A DNA stretch of 64,000 bases from Lentibacillus halodurans (GTDB taxonomy: Bacteria > Bacillota > Bacilli > Bacillales > Amphibacillaceae): NCBI RefSeq assembly GCF_900112045.1, contig NZ_FOJW01000002.1, forward strand, positions 7,962 to 71,961, written 5' to 3'. How positions within the stretch are numbered: the first letter of the stretch is position 1; the number at the start of each line of letters is the position of its first letter. Shown here one piece after another: positions 28,140-37,134 of this stretch. The position numbers were made by a program, and so were the translations under genes. The notes under the pieces are model-generated. The model had not been told where the DNA came from. It did not search any database and saw only the letters and a list, made by a program, of their open reading frames with translations.

Positions 28140-29504
28140 CTATCCTTTCAAGGCCCTTCCACCAAAAAATATCGTGATGAGCGGGCTTAACAAGCAGAAG
28201 AATGCGAATGGCAAGTAAGTCAGCACAGGAACCCCAAGGACATCAGCGATAAACACACCACATACACTCCAAGGAACGAGCGGATTAATGACTGTTCCGG
28301 CGTCTTCCAATGTTCGGGAAAGTGCCTTGTTGGATAACCCAGCCTTTTGGTAAACGCCTTTAAACGTTTCACCGGTCAACATGACAGAAAGATATTGTTC
28401 ACCAATCAGTACATTGACACCAATCGCTGTTCCAGCTGTAGAAATGATGATAGCCCGAATTTTTTGCAGTTTTTCCTGGAATGACGACAAAATGGATGGG
28501 ATAATGCCGGTAACAAACAATAATCCGCCAAATCCAAGTGCCAGAATGACGAGTGAAATAGTAAATAGCATGCTGTTGATGCCACCCTTTGTCAATAAAC
28601 TGTCTACAGGCTCAAAACCGGTTGAAGCTGTATACCCGTTGAACCATATCTCCCATATATCAGACCATGAGAGCTCACTGGTTATACCGGCGAGTAATGT
28701 TGCAATCACACTGCTGACAGCCAGTGAAATAAATGCTGGCACTCTAAAAATAGTTGCCAAAATCAGGATGATGAGCGGAATCCATGAAGTCCAATGCATT
28801 AATCCTGTTGCATCAAGACTTGCTTTGTACGTATCAAGGTTTTCAACAGTAATGGCTTCGTTTGGTGACAGAATCGCAAAGAAAATAAATGAGATAAGAA
28901 ATGCCGGGATTGTCGTCAGGCCCATATGTTTTATATGATCAAATAAATCGACTTCAACAATGGTGGAAGCCAGATTGGTCGTGTCAGACAAAGGCGACAT
29001 TTTATCACCGAAAAATGCACCGGAAACAATTGCACCAGCTGTAATTGCCATGGAAGCATCCACTGCACTGCCCATCCCGATAAAGGCTACACCTATCGTT
29101 GCTGTTGTTGTCAGTGAGCTTCCGAGTGATACACCAATAATCGCTGTAACGGCGAATACAATTGCATAAAACCATGTCCCGCCAATGAACGTAAAACCGC
29201 TGCTGATTAATACGGGAATCGTACCACTGATCATCAAACTACTGATCAAAATTCCAATTAACAAAAACAGGAAAATAGCTGCCATGCCGGATTTGGCACC
29301 AGCAATCATTCCTTTTTCAAGATCTTTAAACGAGATCCGTCTAATGAGGCCATACGTAACAGTTAGCATCACTGCAATCAATATCGGAATGTGTGGTGCG
29401 GTTCCCAGTCCGATCAGAAAATAGCTAATGAGACCTACTGTTAAAATGAAAAATAAAATCGACTCACTGAGATTGGGATGATATTTTGGCTGAACCGAAA
29501 ACAT
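28140..29504 (-). CDS. NhaC-family antiporter-like transporter, predicted tyrosine-regulated
   Basis: A 454-residue membrane protein with about 11-12 TM helices of the NhaC Na+/H+ antiporter family. The conserved core reads SLGSSLTTTATIGVAF and ISGAFFGDKMSPLSDTTNLAST-like text (about 150-200). Upstream lies a complete T-box leader with a UAC (tyrosine) specifier. NhaC-type transporters behind tyrosine T-boxes have been predicted in the literature to import tyrosine. The family name alone would suggest Na+/H+ antiport, so both roles remain open. The gene is monocistronic. Confidence 0.88.
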   Translation of the reverse strand: MFSVQPKYHPNLSESILFFILTVGLISYFLIGLGTAPHIPILIAVMLTVTYGLIRRISFKDLEKGMIAGAKSGMAAIFLFLLIGILISSLMISGTIPVLISSGFTFIGGTWFYAIVFAVTAIIGVSLGSSLTTTATIGVAFIGMGSAVDASMAITAGAIVSGAFFGDKMSPLSDTTNLASTIVEVDLFDHIKHMGLTTIPAFLISFIFFAILSPNEAITVENLDTYKASLDATGLMHWTSWIPLIILILATIFRVPAFISLAVSSVIATLLAGITSELSWSDIWEIWFNGYTASTGFEPVDSLLTKGGINSMLFTISLVILALGFGGLLFVTGIIPSILSSFQEKLQKIRAIIISTAGTAIGVNVLIGEQYLSVMLTGETFKGVYQKAGLSNKALSRTLEDAGTVINPLVPWSVCGVFIADVLGVPVLTYLPFAFFCLLSPLITIFFGGRALKG

Positions 29505-29714
29505 GTTGAATCACTCCTTCTTCTAATATCGTACTTCCACTCAGCGGGAAAGGTTGCACAGAACGAGTCAGTGCAGCCATGGGCGATTGTCGTCTTAATT
29601 CTGAGTCTGTTTCAACCCCGCTGATAGTTACCAGAACTTATCGGACCTTTCATGACAGCTTCCCCCATTATAAACCATTGAATGGGGTATGTGCTTCCAG
29701 TCAAGGCGGGATAA
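29505..29714. other. leader segment between T-box terminator and NhaC-family gene
   Basis: Two hundred bases of untranslated leader follow the T-box terminator. They contain CAGCGGG/CCCCGCTG and CATTGAATGGGG-type hairpins resembling other intergenic elements in the window. No gene was seen. Confidence 0.4.
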
Positions 29715-29990
29715 AAATAAAAAAGCCCCATCCCTAGATAGGGACGAAGCAATACTCCGCGTTACCACCCTGATTGATGCGTACGACTAAAATGAACTTC
29801 AAACGTCACTAGCAGTCACCCTTTGAATCAACATTTCAGGAACCCATCCACTCAAAAAAAACATCCGTCAAACCTGAATGTGTAATTCGAGTCTTATTCT
29901 GCCGGGACTTCCACCAGCCGTCCCATCTCTGATTGCTGCCGGGAAAAAGATTCTACTGCGCATTCACGGATTATCCTATTCAGCTAAAAT
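29715..29990 (-). promoter_or_regulatory. T-box riboswitch, tyrosine specifier (UAC)
   Basis: The minus strand carries the T-box core AGGGTGGTAACGCGG (29757-29771). Downstream is an 11-bp terminator stem (GCTTCGTCCCT / AGGGATGGGGC) ending in T5. The Stem I parts are visible: TGAATG/CATTCA base stem, GCAGTAGAA on the 5' side, CAGAGATGGGA and CTGGTGGAAG in the apical part, and GAATTACA on the 3' side. The specifier in the canonical position is UAC (29882-29884), tyrosine, followed by A. Uncharged tRNA-Tyr would stabilise the antiterminator and turn on the NhaC-family gene at 28140-29504. Confidence 0.92.
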
Positions 29991-29999
29991 TTTATATTG

Positions 30000-30029
30000 A
30001 CTATACATGGTATGTTCATTATTTGTCAA
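30000..30029 (-). promoter_or_regulatory. sigma-A promoter driving the T-box leader
   Basis: On the minus strand, TTGACA (30024-30029), 18 bases and TATAGT (30000-30005) lie just before Stem I of the T-box. Confidence 0.7.
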
Positions 30030-30120
30030 TGTGAAAATTTTTTCTGAGATCAATTGCTTTTTATTGATGATGAATTAAGTTATAATAATCTTAATTTTCG
30101 TTTTGGAAAGGGGGACGGGA

Positions 30121-30846
30121 ATGAATACAGGGGCATGGGATAAACAGCATTCATCCATGGCAATACAAATGGTTCGAAAAGGGATTGCAGTGGGCTTTCC
30201 CATCATGCTTGGTTATTTGCCGATTGCAATCACATACGGTGTACTGGCAAAACAGGCAGGAATGACCATAACGGAATTAACGTTAATGAGTGTCATGGTG
30301 TTTGCCGGTGCCAGCCAATTTATGGGTGCGAACATGATTGCGGTTGGTGCGGGGGCTGTCGAAATTATTGTAGCTACTTTTGTGCTCAATTTCCGTCATT
30401 TTGTCATGAGTCTGTCGTTTATGAACCGTTTGCGAGATATCGGGCTAAAATGGAAACTGCCTTTATCACTTGGATTGACGGATGAAACGTTTGCCGTATC
30501 GTCTTTACATAAAAAAGAAGCAAAAATGGAAAAAGGTGCTTATTTTTATACCGCTTTGATCCTGATAGCTTATACAGCCTGGATTATAGGCTCTTTTCTG
30601 GGCGGAGTGCTTGGAGAAATTATTCCTGAACAACTGAGTCAGAGTATGGGAATCGCACTTTATGCCATGTTTATCGGCCTGCTTGTTCCATCTGTAAAAA
30701 AAGAGTGGCGCGTTGGTCTTGTTGCACTTATCGCAATGCTTATTAATCTCATATGCAGCCAATTCATGAGTGAGGGCTGGGCCATTGTGTTCGGGACGGT
30801 GCTGGGCGGATTAAGCGGTGTATTTCTGCTCAAGGGGGAAGAATAA
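30121..30846 (+). CDS. azlC: AzlC-family branched-chain amino acid exporter, large subunit
   Basis: A 241-residue membrane protein of the AzlC (LIV-E) family with about six to seven TM helices. Recognisable parts are GFPIMLGYLPIAITYGVLAKQAGM, VFAGASQFMGANMI and LNFRHFVMSLS. With AzlD it exports branched-chain amino acids or analogues. The ATG at 30121 (MNTGAWDKQ) has AAAGGGGGA 6 bases upstream; an in-frame TTG farther up includes the ribosome-binding site and is rejected. The stop overlaps the azlD start (TAATG). Confidence 0.9.
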   Translation: MNTGAWDKQHSSMAIQMVRKGIAVGFPIMLGYLPIAITYGVLAKQAGMTITELTLMSVMVFAGASQFMGANMIAVGAGAVEIIVATFVLNFRHFVMSLSFMNRLRDIGLKWKLPLSLGLTDETFAVSSLHKKEAKMEKGAYFYTALILIAYTAWIIGSFLGGVLGEIIPEQLSQSMGIALYAMFIGLLVPSVKKEWRVGLVALIAMLINLICSQFMSEGWAIVFGTVLGGLSGVFLLKGEE

Positions 30847-31139
30847 TGATCATTGCAATTATTGTTGGAATGGCACTTGTTACCATGATTCCGAGGATCA
30901 TTCCGGCATTCATCGTTGACAGGCTGCAGTTTCGTGATTGGGTAAATCGCTGGCTGAACGCAATTCCGTTTGCGGCATTGGGTGCGCTTATTTTTCCGGG
31001 CATTTTAAATGTTATCCCTGATCAGCCGCTGTTTGGTCTGTTGGGCGGCTTGGCAGCTGCTGGCCTTGCGTACCTGGGTTTGAATATTATTTTAGTTGTC
31101 ATAGGGGCTATTGTGACGGTTTTTCTGCTGACAATGTAA
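30846..31139 (+). CDS. azlD: AzlD-family small subunit of the branched-chain amino acid exporter
   Basis: A 97-residue protein with three to four TM helices and the AzlD signature MIPRIIPAFIVDRLQF near the N-terminus. It works as a pair with AzlC. The ATG overlaps the azlC stop by one base, so translation is coupled. Confidence 0.9.
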   Translation: MIIAIIVGMALVTMIPRIIPAFIVDRLQFRDWVNRWLNAIPFAALGALIFPGILNVIPDQPLFGLLGGLAAAGLAYLGLNIILVVIGAIVTVFLLTM

Positions 31140-31178
31140 CAAGCGTATTACGAACGTTCAAAGTATATACTCATTTCC

Positions 31179-31307
31179 AAGAGGCTGGTAAAGTAAAGGG
31201 GCTTAAAAGACGACCAATAGTCCGTTTTAGTGGCGTATATTTCCGCAGCAGAGTATATCTTGCTTTGTTTGTTCGGATTTTTGTTTTATAAACGTCCCCA
31301 GCCTCTC
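31179..31307. repeat. GAGGCTGG-bounded dispersed element
   Basis: GAGGCTGG (31181-31188) and CCAGCCTC (31298-31305) bound about 125 bases with internal inverted segments (GACGACC...). Elements bounded by GAGGCTGGGAC-like sequence are, from memory, common in intergenic regions of Virgibacillus, Oceanobacillus and relatives. It sits between the converging azlD and CDF genes and may also terminate transcription. Confidence 0.6.
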
Positions 31308-32174
31308 TCATTCATAAGGTTCGATATGAATATGTGCATACGGAATATTATGTTTCTCCCGGAGTAATTTCTCAATTCTTTCTGTTATGGCATGACTTTC
31401 CTTCACGTTTAAATTCGGATTAACGAGAATCGTGATGTCGATAAATGCCTGGCTCCCATGTATTCTTCCTTTTACATCCACTACTTTTTTAACTTCCGGT
31501 ACTTTCGCAATGCTTTCTTTTATGTTCCGGATTTGTTGTTCATCAAATCCGTCCGTTAATGTATGTGTTGCTTCCCTGAAAATATCCCATGCTGTTTTGC
31601 AGATGATGATACCAACAATCAATCCGGCCAGCGGGTCAAGCCAGTAAAGGCCAAATTGTGCACCGATTATCCCTGCAAAAGCTCCGATGCTGACCAAAGC
31701 ATCGGAACGGTTATCCTGCGCAGCAGCATAGAGTGAACTGCTGCCAATTTTTTTGGCAAGAGAGACATTATACAAGTACACGAAAAACAACACAGCAGCG
31801 GCTGCCAGTGCAGTCCAGGCTGTGAGCATACCCGGCTGGGTATTTCCTTCAGCGAATAATTGTCCGAATGTATCGATAATAACTTGTATACCGACTGTAA
31901 CAATAATGAATGCTGCGAATAAGGATGCGACCGTTTCTGCTCTGTAATGGCCATAATGGTGATCTTCATCAGGGGGCTTCCTTGAAATTTTCAGACCAAT
32001 TAATACCGCTACCGAGGCGATCACATCGGTTGTGTTGTTTAAACCGTCTGCCCATAGGCTTTGAGAATTCCCAATCGAAGCAATGATCAGTTTGGCTGCT
32101 GCTAAAACAATGTATGCACAAATACTGATCCAGGCACCTTTTTCTCCCTTTTTTAAGTGATCTGCTTGATCCAT
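31308..32174 (-). CDS. cation diffusion facilitator (Zn/Mn/Co/Fe efflux)
   Basis: A CDF-family metal/H+ antiporter of 288 residues with six TM helices and a C-terminal cytosolic metal-sensing domain (about 210-288). The metal-site motifs are visible: Asp in LWADGLNNTTDVIAS (about residue 40) and the His/Asp region in PDEDHHYGHYRAE (about 69-80). A second pair is in QDNRSDALVSIGA (about 158). It resembles Bacillus YdfM/YeaB-type proteins. The exact metal cannot be assigned. The ATG follows GGAGG. Confidence 0.9.
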   Translation of the reverse strand: MDQADHLKKGEKGAWISICAYIVLAAAKLIIASIGNSQSLWADGLNNTTDVIASVAVLIGLKISRKPPDEDHHYGHYRAETVASLFAAFIIVTVGIQVIIDTFGQLFAEGNTQPGMLTAWTALAAAAVLFFVYLYNVSLAKKIGSSSLYAAAQDNRSDALVSIGAFAGIIGAQFGLYWLDPLAGLIVGIIICKTAWDIFREATHTLTDGFDEQQIRNIKESIAKVPEVKKVVDVKGRIHGSQAFIDITILVNPNLNVKESHAITERIEKLLREKHNIPYAHIHIEPYE

Positions 32175-32398
32175 GAAATAGCCTCCATTTGAACAACCAT
32201 TTTACTGTTAAGTCAAGCTATAGCTATAACAGTCTATCAGAGTTCCATCCGGTGAGTCCAGAGAAACATCAGGTTCCATTGCTATCTATTTTGTATTCAA
32301 CGAAGTGTGTTTCCACAAGTAAAAAATCACCGGGAATAAATCTTACTTGCAAGTAAATAGTAATTTTAGTGATTATATAAAGAAGAAGGAGAAAGATC

Positions 32399-33598
32399 AT
32401 GGTAGATCATCAAAAAGAACAGGAAAAACGCTGGGCAGTTATATCATTGGCATCGATCCCGCTGATTATGACTTTGGGGAATTCAATGCTTATTCCAATC
32501 CTGCCAGTTATGGAGCAAGAACTGGGTATTTCTAAGCTGCAATCCAGCTATATCATTACGGTCTATTCCGTTGTCGCTATTTTTTTAATTCCTGTAGCAG
32601 GGTTTTTATCGGATCGGTTTGGCCGAAAAAGGGTGATTATTCCTTCATTAATCATTACTGGGGCAGGTGGGTTGGTTGCCGGCCTGGCATCCCAGCTGAT
32701 GAGTGATCCATTTTTAATCATTTTGGCGGGAAGAATATTGCAGGGGATCGGGTCATCAGGGGCTTTTCCAATTGTCCTTCCGCTTGTTGGAGATATGTTT
32801 AAAGATGACAAGGAAGCTAGTACCACACTCGGTATTATTGAAACGTCCAATACTGTCGGAAAAGTGTTAAGTCCGATTTTGGGAGCTGCTCTTGCTGCGA
32901 TCGCATGGTATCTTCCATTTTATTCGATTCCTGTTTTTTGTGCTGTGTCTGTTTTAATGGTTACGTTCCTGATTAAAAATAAGGGAGAAGAGGAAAAGCA
33001 GACACGGTTTAAAGAATATATCGGTTTTGCAAAAGACGTTCTGACAGAGCACGGCAGGTGGCTGATGGCCGTATTTATAATCGGTGCCATCTTAATGTTT
33101 GTATTGTTTGGCTTTTTGTTTTATTTATCCAGTATTCTTGAAGAGAAGTATGATTACAAAGGTATCTGGAAAGGGATACTGCTTGCGGTTCCATTATTAG
33201 CACTATCTGTTGCTTCGTTTATAACGGGCAAAAAAATAAAGGATCAATTAAATGTCATGAAGTGGGTTACATTTATCGGCATTATTCTGACTGGAGCATC
33301 TGTTGCAGTTATTCCATTTATGGATCATCCTGTATACTTGTTAACAATCTTTCTTGTATGCGGAACAGGTATCGGTATGGCACTGCCTTGCCTCGATGCA
33401 CTCATTACAGAAAGTCTGGAAAAAAGTGTACGGGGAGTCATTACATCAATTTATAGTGCGATGCGCTTTATCGGTGTTGCAGCAGGACCGCCGGTAATTG
33501 CGGTTTTGATGAAAGGTAACATTAGCTGGATGGCAAGTGTATTGGCTATTTTTGCGTTAGTAGCTGGTTTTTTGGGATACCGGAATATAAAACCATAG
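32399..33598 (+). CDS. MFS drug or siderophore exporter (YmfD-like)
   Basis: A 399-residue major-facilitator transporter with 12 TM helices. The loop 2-3 signature is GFLSDRFGRKR (about residue 72), and motif C-like text occurs in helix 5 (SPILGAALAAIAWYLPF), as in H+-driven exporters. The start MVDHQKEQEKRWAVISLASIPLIMTLGNSMLIP recalls YmfD-type exporters, some of which secrete bacillibactin; no siderophore genes are nearby. The ATG follows AAGAAGGAG. An overlapping 62-codon frame at 32347 is a shadow. Confidence 0.85.
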   Translation: MVDHQKEQEKRWAVISLASIPLIMTLGNSMLIPILPVMEQELGISKLQSSYIITVYSVVAIFLIPVAGFLSDRFGRKRVIIPSLIITGAGGLVAGLASQLMSDPFLIILAGRILQGIGSSGAFPIVLPLVGDMFKDDKEASTTLGIIETSNTVGKVLSPILGAALAAIAWYLPFYSIPVFCAVSVLMVTFLIKNKGEEEKQTRFKEYIGFAKDVLTEHGRWLMAVFIIGAILMFVLFGFLFYLSSILEEKYDYKGIWKGILLAVPLLALSVASFITGKKIKDQLNVMKWVTFIGIILTGASVAVIPFMDHPVYLLTIFLVCGTGIGMALPCLDALITESLEKSVRGVITSIYSAMRFIGVAAGPPVIAVLMKGNISWMASVLAIFALVAGFLGYRNIKP

Positions 33599-33701
33599 CT
33601 GTGGCGTTCTATGCAGATTTTTATTTCTCCCATGAATTTATACTTGCAAATATTTTTATTATTTAGGATAATAAGAAAAAGGAACGAGGGGGAATGTTCC
33701 A

Positions 33702-33935
33702 TTGAAGAAGCAAAAAGTGGTTTATCAGCTTTACCGCTATGCTGGAAATGCCATTGTAGCCAAAAAAGATGTCCCGTTCGAACTGAAACTATCAGCACAA
33801 TTAGTATTGGATGAAATATGCTTTAATTGGAATAAATGGAAACTCGAATCTGGTATTAATCATGCCATTGATACAGGGGATAAGGAAAAATTCGAACAAT
33901 TAAGTGAGGAATACAGACGCTATATCTGGGAATGA
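33702..33935 (+). CDS. small IDEAL-domain protein
   Basis: A 77-residue acidic protein. The C-terminal half (HAIDTGDKEKFEQLSEEYRRYIW) fits the IDEAL motif found in short Bacillaceae proteins of unknown function. The start is TTG, 10 bases after GAGGGGG. It is preceded by the MFS gene and followed by its own terminator at 33952-33981. Confidence 0.65.
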   Translation: MKKQKVVYQLYRYAGNAIVAKKDVPFELKLSAQLVLDEICFNWNKWKLESGINHAIDTGDKEKFEQLSEEYRRYIWE

Positions 33936-33951
33936 CCTGGAATCTACAAGA

Positions 33952-33981
33952 AAGCCTTGCCTTTGTTTGGTAAGGTTTTTT
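33952..33981 (+). terminator. terminator after the IDEAL-domain gene
   Basis: GCCTTGCC and GGTAAGGT form a hairpin (with one wobble) followed by seven T. Confidence 0.65.
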
Positions 33982-34198
33982 TAATCGGAAATTACCTTGT
34001 TGAGATCCACAATCTGATTACTACCAAAAACGGATTGTAATTGGCAAAGGTGGTATAACAATCGTTATATTGATGTTTAAAATAGAATATTTACGATGTT
34101 CCTCCCTATTTGGCCGTTTTAGACTGACATTTTTACATAAAATTAATCCTGATTGATGATTTATCTGGTATGCTGGAATAAAGGGGGTTGGGGAATTT

Positions 34199-35470
34199 AT
34201 GAAACGAAAAACGGCCTTTAGCTGGATGTTATATGACTTTGGGAATTCCGCGTTTGCCACGACGATTATGGCAGCAGTTCTTCCGGTTTTTTATTATGAT
34301 GTTGCTGCTGCAGGTCTGGAGGAAAGTTTAGCAGAAAGCTATTGGGGGTATTCCCAATCGATTGCAGTTTTAATTGTTGCCATTTTAGCACCGATACTGG
34401 GGGCGATCAGTGATTTTTCGGCGTCAAAGAAGAAATTTTTGCGTTTTTTTGCTTATATGGGGATGATTGCCAGTATCCTGCTGGCATTTGTTGGAGAAGG
34501 AGATTACATATTTGCCTCGATTTTACTGATTGTCGGCAATATTGGTTTTTCAGGTGCGAATGTGTTTTATGATGCTTTTTTGCCGGAGATTGCCAAGAAT
34601 GAAGATGAGCTGGATCGGCTTTCAGCAGGTGGTTTTGCATGGGGATATGTAGGAGGCGGCATATTATTGGCTATCAATATTTTGATAATTACACAATATT
34701 CCTGGTTTGGTATTCCAGATGTTACTACGGCCAGCCAGCTTTCGTTCGCTTCTGTCGGTTTATGGTGGTTTATCTTTTCAATCCCGCTTTTTAAAAATAT
34801 ACAGGAAGAGAAAAAAACAAAGGTAAAGCGAGACAGGTCCTATGCTGCAATCGGGTTTTCCAGGGTTGTCAGCACATTTAAAGAGATAAAGCAGTTCAAG
34901 TATTTGCTGATCTTCCTTTTGGCTTTTTGGTTGTATAATGATGGAGTCTCAACTATTATCAGAATGGCGACAATTTATGGCCGCGGAATTGGGATTGATT
35001 CCAATTCATTGATTATCGCACTTTTGATCACACAATTTGTCGGTATTCCATTCACGTTCTTCTTCGGCTGGCTAGCGACAAAAATAACAGCCAAAAGAGC
35101 ACTTTATATGACGTTGTATACTTATATAGCTGTTGTCATTTTTGGTTACTTCATGGCATCTGCCCTGCATTTTTATCTGCTTGCTATATGCGTTGGCATG
35201 GTCCAGGGTGGGGCACAATCGCTCAGTAGATCTATTTACGGAAGGATGGTTCCAGCCAATAAAAAAGCTGAATTTTTTGGTTTTTACGGCATTTCATCAA
35301 AATTTGCAGCTGTTTTTGGTCCGTTTTTGTTTGGACTGGTCGGTCAACTGACTGGATCAAGCCGAATGGGTATGATATCGCTTATTGTATTTTTTATAGC
35401 CGGTATCATTTTATTAAGGTTTGTGAATATCGAAAAAGGCGTTCAACAGGCGAAACAGTATGCTAAATGA
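34199..35470 (+). CDS. UMF1-family MFS transporter
   Basis: A 423-residue membrane protein with 12 TM helices. The opening AFSWMLYDFGNSAFATTIMAAVLPVFY is the hallmark of the UMF1/Atg22-like MFS family, as is GGAQSLSRSIYGRMVP (about 335-350). Members are thought to export amino acids or related solutes; the substrate here is unknown. The ATG follows AAGGGGGTTGGGG. The small 50-residue gene follows after 41 bases. Confidence 0.88.
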   Translation: MKRKTAFSWMLYDFGNSAFATTIMAAVLPVFYYDVAAAGLEESLAESYWGYSQSIAVLIVAILAPILGAISDFSASKKKFLRFFAYMGMIASILLAFVGEGDYIFASILLIVGNIGFSGANVFYDAFLPEIAKNEDELDRLSAGGFAWGYVGGGILLAINILIITQYSWFGIPDVTTASQLSFASVGLWWFIFSIPLFKNIQEEKKTKVKRDRSYAAIGFSRVVSTFKEIKQFKYLLIFLLAFWLYNDGVSTIIRMATIYGRGIGIDSNSLIIALLITQFVGIPFTFFFGWLATKITAKRALYMTLYTYIAVVIFGYFMASALHFYLLAICVGMVQGGAQSLSRSIYGRMVPANKKAEFFGFYGISSKFAAVFGPFLFGLVGQLTGSSRMGMISLIVFFIAGIILLRFVNIEKGVQQAKQYAK

Positions 35471-35511
35471 TAAGGGCAGAATGAAAATATACGTGCGGGA
35501 GGGTGACTGTT

Positions 35512-35664
35512 ATGCGGATTAATAATGTTCGAAAGTTGCTATATTCAATTGCTAAAATACTAGGTGATGTCAATGCGGTCAAAAAAGGGAATGTCGGTAA
35601 ACGAATTGGACGCAGAACAGCTGGTAAAGGCACAGGTAAAATGCTGCGAAAGCTTTTTAAATAG
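35512..35664 (+). CDS. 50-aa basic conserved hypothetical protein
   Basis: A short gene with a GGGAGGGTG ribosome-binding site. It encodes a strongly basic protein starting MRINNVRKLLYSIAKILGDV and ending in RIGRRTAGKGTGKMLRKLFK. From memory, very similar short proteins occur in many Bacillaceae with no assigned function. The Lys/Arg content suggests nucleic-acid or membrane-surface contact, which is only inference. No TM or signal segment is seen. Confidence 0.7.
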   Translation: MRINNVRKLLYSIAKILGDVNAVKKGNVGKRIGRRTAGKGTGKMLRKLFK

Positions 35665-35737
35665 CTATAATGAGTGGGCACGGCTATTCGTGTCCTTTCA
35701 TTTTACGTTATAATATCTTAATAATGGCCGCCCTTAT

Positions 35738-35781
35738 AAAAAACGGAAGGCTTTCAATTATAAAGAAGCCTTCGTTTTTTC
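35738..35781. terminator. bidirectional terminator
   Basis: AAAAACGGAAGGCTT and AAGCCTTCGTTTTTT form a long stem with A/T runs on both sides, shared by the small basic gene and the phospholipase-like gene. Confidence 0.8.
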
Positions 35782-35787
35782 CAATAC

Positions 35788-36702
35788 CTAAACAATCGGT
35801 TCACTATGTCTATTTTCGAGATTTAATGACAGTGGTTTACCTGTATCATAGGAAATGCTCCCAATCAGTTTACGCAGCCGTTTTTGACTGGTGATATCAC
35901 CTGTATTCCAGTACGCAATCACTTCTGTCATGATTTCAATTCCTTCCGTCCAGGCATGATTGTACAAATCGATAAAGCTTTTTGTACTCGGTTCATTTGT
36001 TGCCGGATCGTGCCAGGGTGTGTGCTCCAAATTCAAATAATCCGCATCATTGTTGACGGGCTGATGTGAAAAGGGAGAAATCAGCGGCTTGAACAGTGTG
36101 TTTTTCCAGCCATATGGATCGGCTAATAGTTTCAAGGCTAATTTCATATCTCGGTATGCCTTTTGTATATAGACCGCTGATTCCTGATTGGTTTCGGGGT
36201 AATGTGCTCTAATGGCTGTATGCAGCATTTCGGATATGGTTTGATCGATTTTGAATCCCACATCGATTTCGTTATACACATGTGCCTTCCACGTTTTTAA
36301 ATGATGGTATTTTTCCATCATCAAGGTATCAATGATGATTTCTAGTTTTTGGTGTTTATTTCCTTCATATCCGGCGCGGTAGTAAATATAAGGGTGTGCA
36401 TTGCGATCCAGAATGTGATGTGTTATAAAACCGAACACGTACGCTTTGGCTTGATTACCCATATGCTTTGCTCTTTCAATGATGTCCATTAGAAATGCCC
36501 CGCATCTTTCCTGATGCATCTTCTGCCCGATTTCGTTTACGGGGTCATTTTTCATCCATCGCCAGAAATGATAATAAAAAAAGGGATCCGGTCCCTGAGC
36601 TCCCAGTTTCATATATGCTTCGTCATGCAAAAATGAATGAGGATTTTCAATTGCATCCATCACATTTTCACAAAAAAGAATATGTGTCCAAATATTCGGC
36701 AT
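35788..36702 (-). CDS. zinc-dependent phospholipase C-fold hydrolase
   Basis: 304 residues with the zinc-dependent PLC / S1-P1-like helical fold. Candidate metal ligands are Trp-Thr-His at the N-terminus (MPNIWTHILF), Asp in GAQGPDPFFYY (about residue 39) and HHILDRNAHPYIYYRAG (about 95-111), plus a later His/Glu cluster. There is no signal peptide, so unlike secreted PlcB-type toxins it is predicted to be intracellular. Related Bacillus proteins are uncharacterised. The start follows AGGGGGGATCC. Confidence 0.8.
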   Translation of the reverse strand: MPNIWTHILFCENVMDAIENPHSFLHDEAYMKLGAQGPDPFFYYHFWRWMKNDPVNEIGQKMHQERCGAFLMDIIERAKHMGNQAKAYVFGFITHHILDRNAHPYIYYRAGYEGNKHQKLEIIIDTLMMEKYHHLKTWKAHVYNEIDVGFKIDQTISEMLHTAIRAHYPETNQESAVYIQKAYRDMKLALKLLADPYGWKNTLFKPLISPFSHQPVNNDADYLNLEHTPWHDPATNEPSTKSFIDLYNHAWTEGIEIMTEVIAYWNTGDITSQKRLRKLIGSISYDTGKPLSLNLENRHSEPIV

Positions 36703-36970
36703 AATAGGATCCCCCCTAATATAAAGAAATACGATGCTTCATTTTACCGGACTTATTAATACAATCCTCGTTTATATAGTATAAAAGAAATTGGTTCAAA
36801 AACATATCAAAATCATTACTATTTTGTGACTAAAATGAATCATTTAAGTTAACACACATTGATGATCTCATTTATACTGCTGTACCTTGTCCTGATGATT
36901 TTTTAGAGAAACTAATTAAATGAGCAAATTTCATACTTAATCCTTATGTCGCAAAGGTTCGTAAACGTAA
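36703..36970. other. AT-rich gene-free region
   Basis: I see no gene or clear signal in this stretch between the phospholipase-like gene and the insertion-sequence remnant beyond ordinary AT-rich DNA. Confidence 0.4.
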
Positions 36971-37134
36971 AAAAGGAAGTACCTCCCCCAATCTTGTATA
37001 ATGGTAGTTGACCAAAACGTCCCAAAAAGACTGGAGGAGTACTTCCAATGACCACTATACGACAAACTGGCTTATTTGATATTCAAGAATTATATAAGAT
37101 GGAACCCACCCAAAGGATTTTTTCAGCTAGGTAA
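36971..37134 (+). mobile_element. insertion-sequence left-end remnant with truncated transposase
   Basis: A 28-codon frame at 37048-37134 reads MTTIRQTGLFDIQELYKMEP then TQRIFSAR and stops. From memory this is the N-terminus of a transposase widespread in Bacillaceae, cut short. Upstream are GGAGGAG at the right distance, a TATAAT -10 (36997-37002) and an inverted repeat (GGAAGTACCTCC at 36975-36986 against GGAGgaGTACTTCC at 37033-37046), together resembling an IS left end with its promoter. No right end or remaining transposase is present. Confidence 0.6.

Noticed and set aside
28381-28938. 185-codon frame antisense to the NhaC-family gene
   Set aside because: It is the shadow of a hydrophobic gene on the opposite strand. 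The NhaC-family frame has clear family motifs, and the antisense frame has no start signal.
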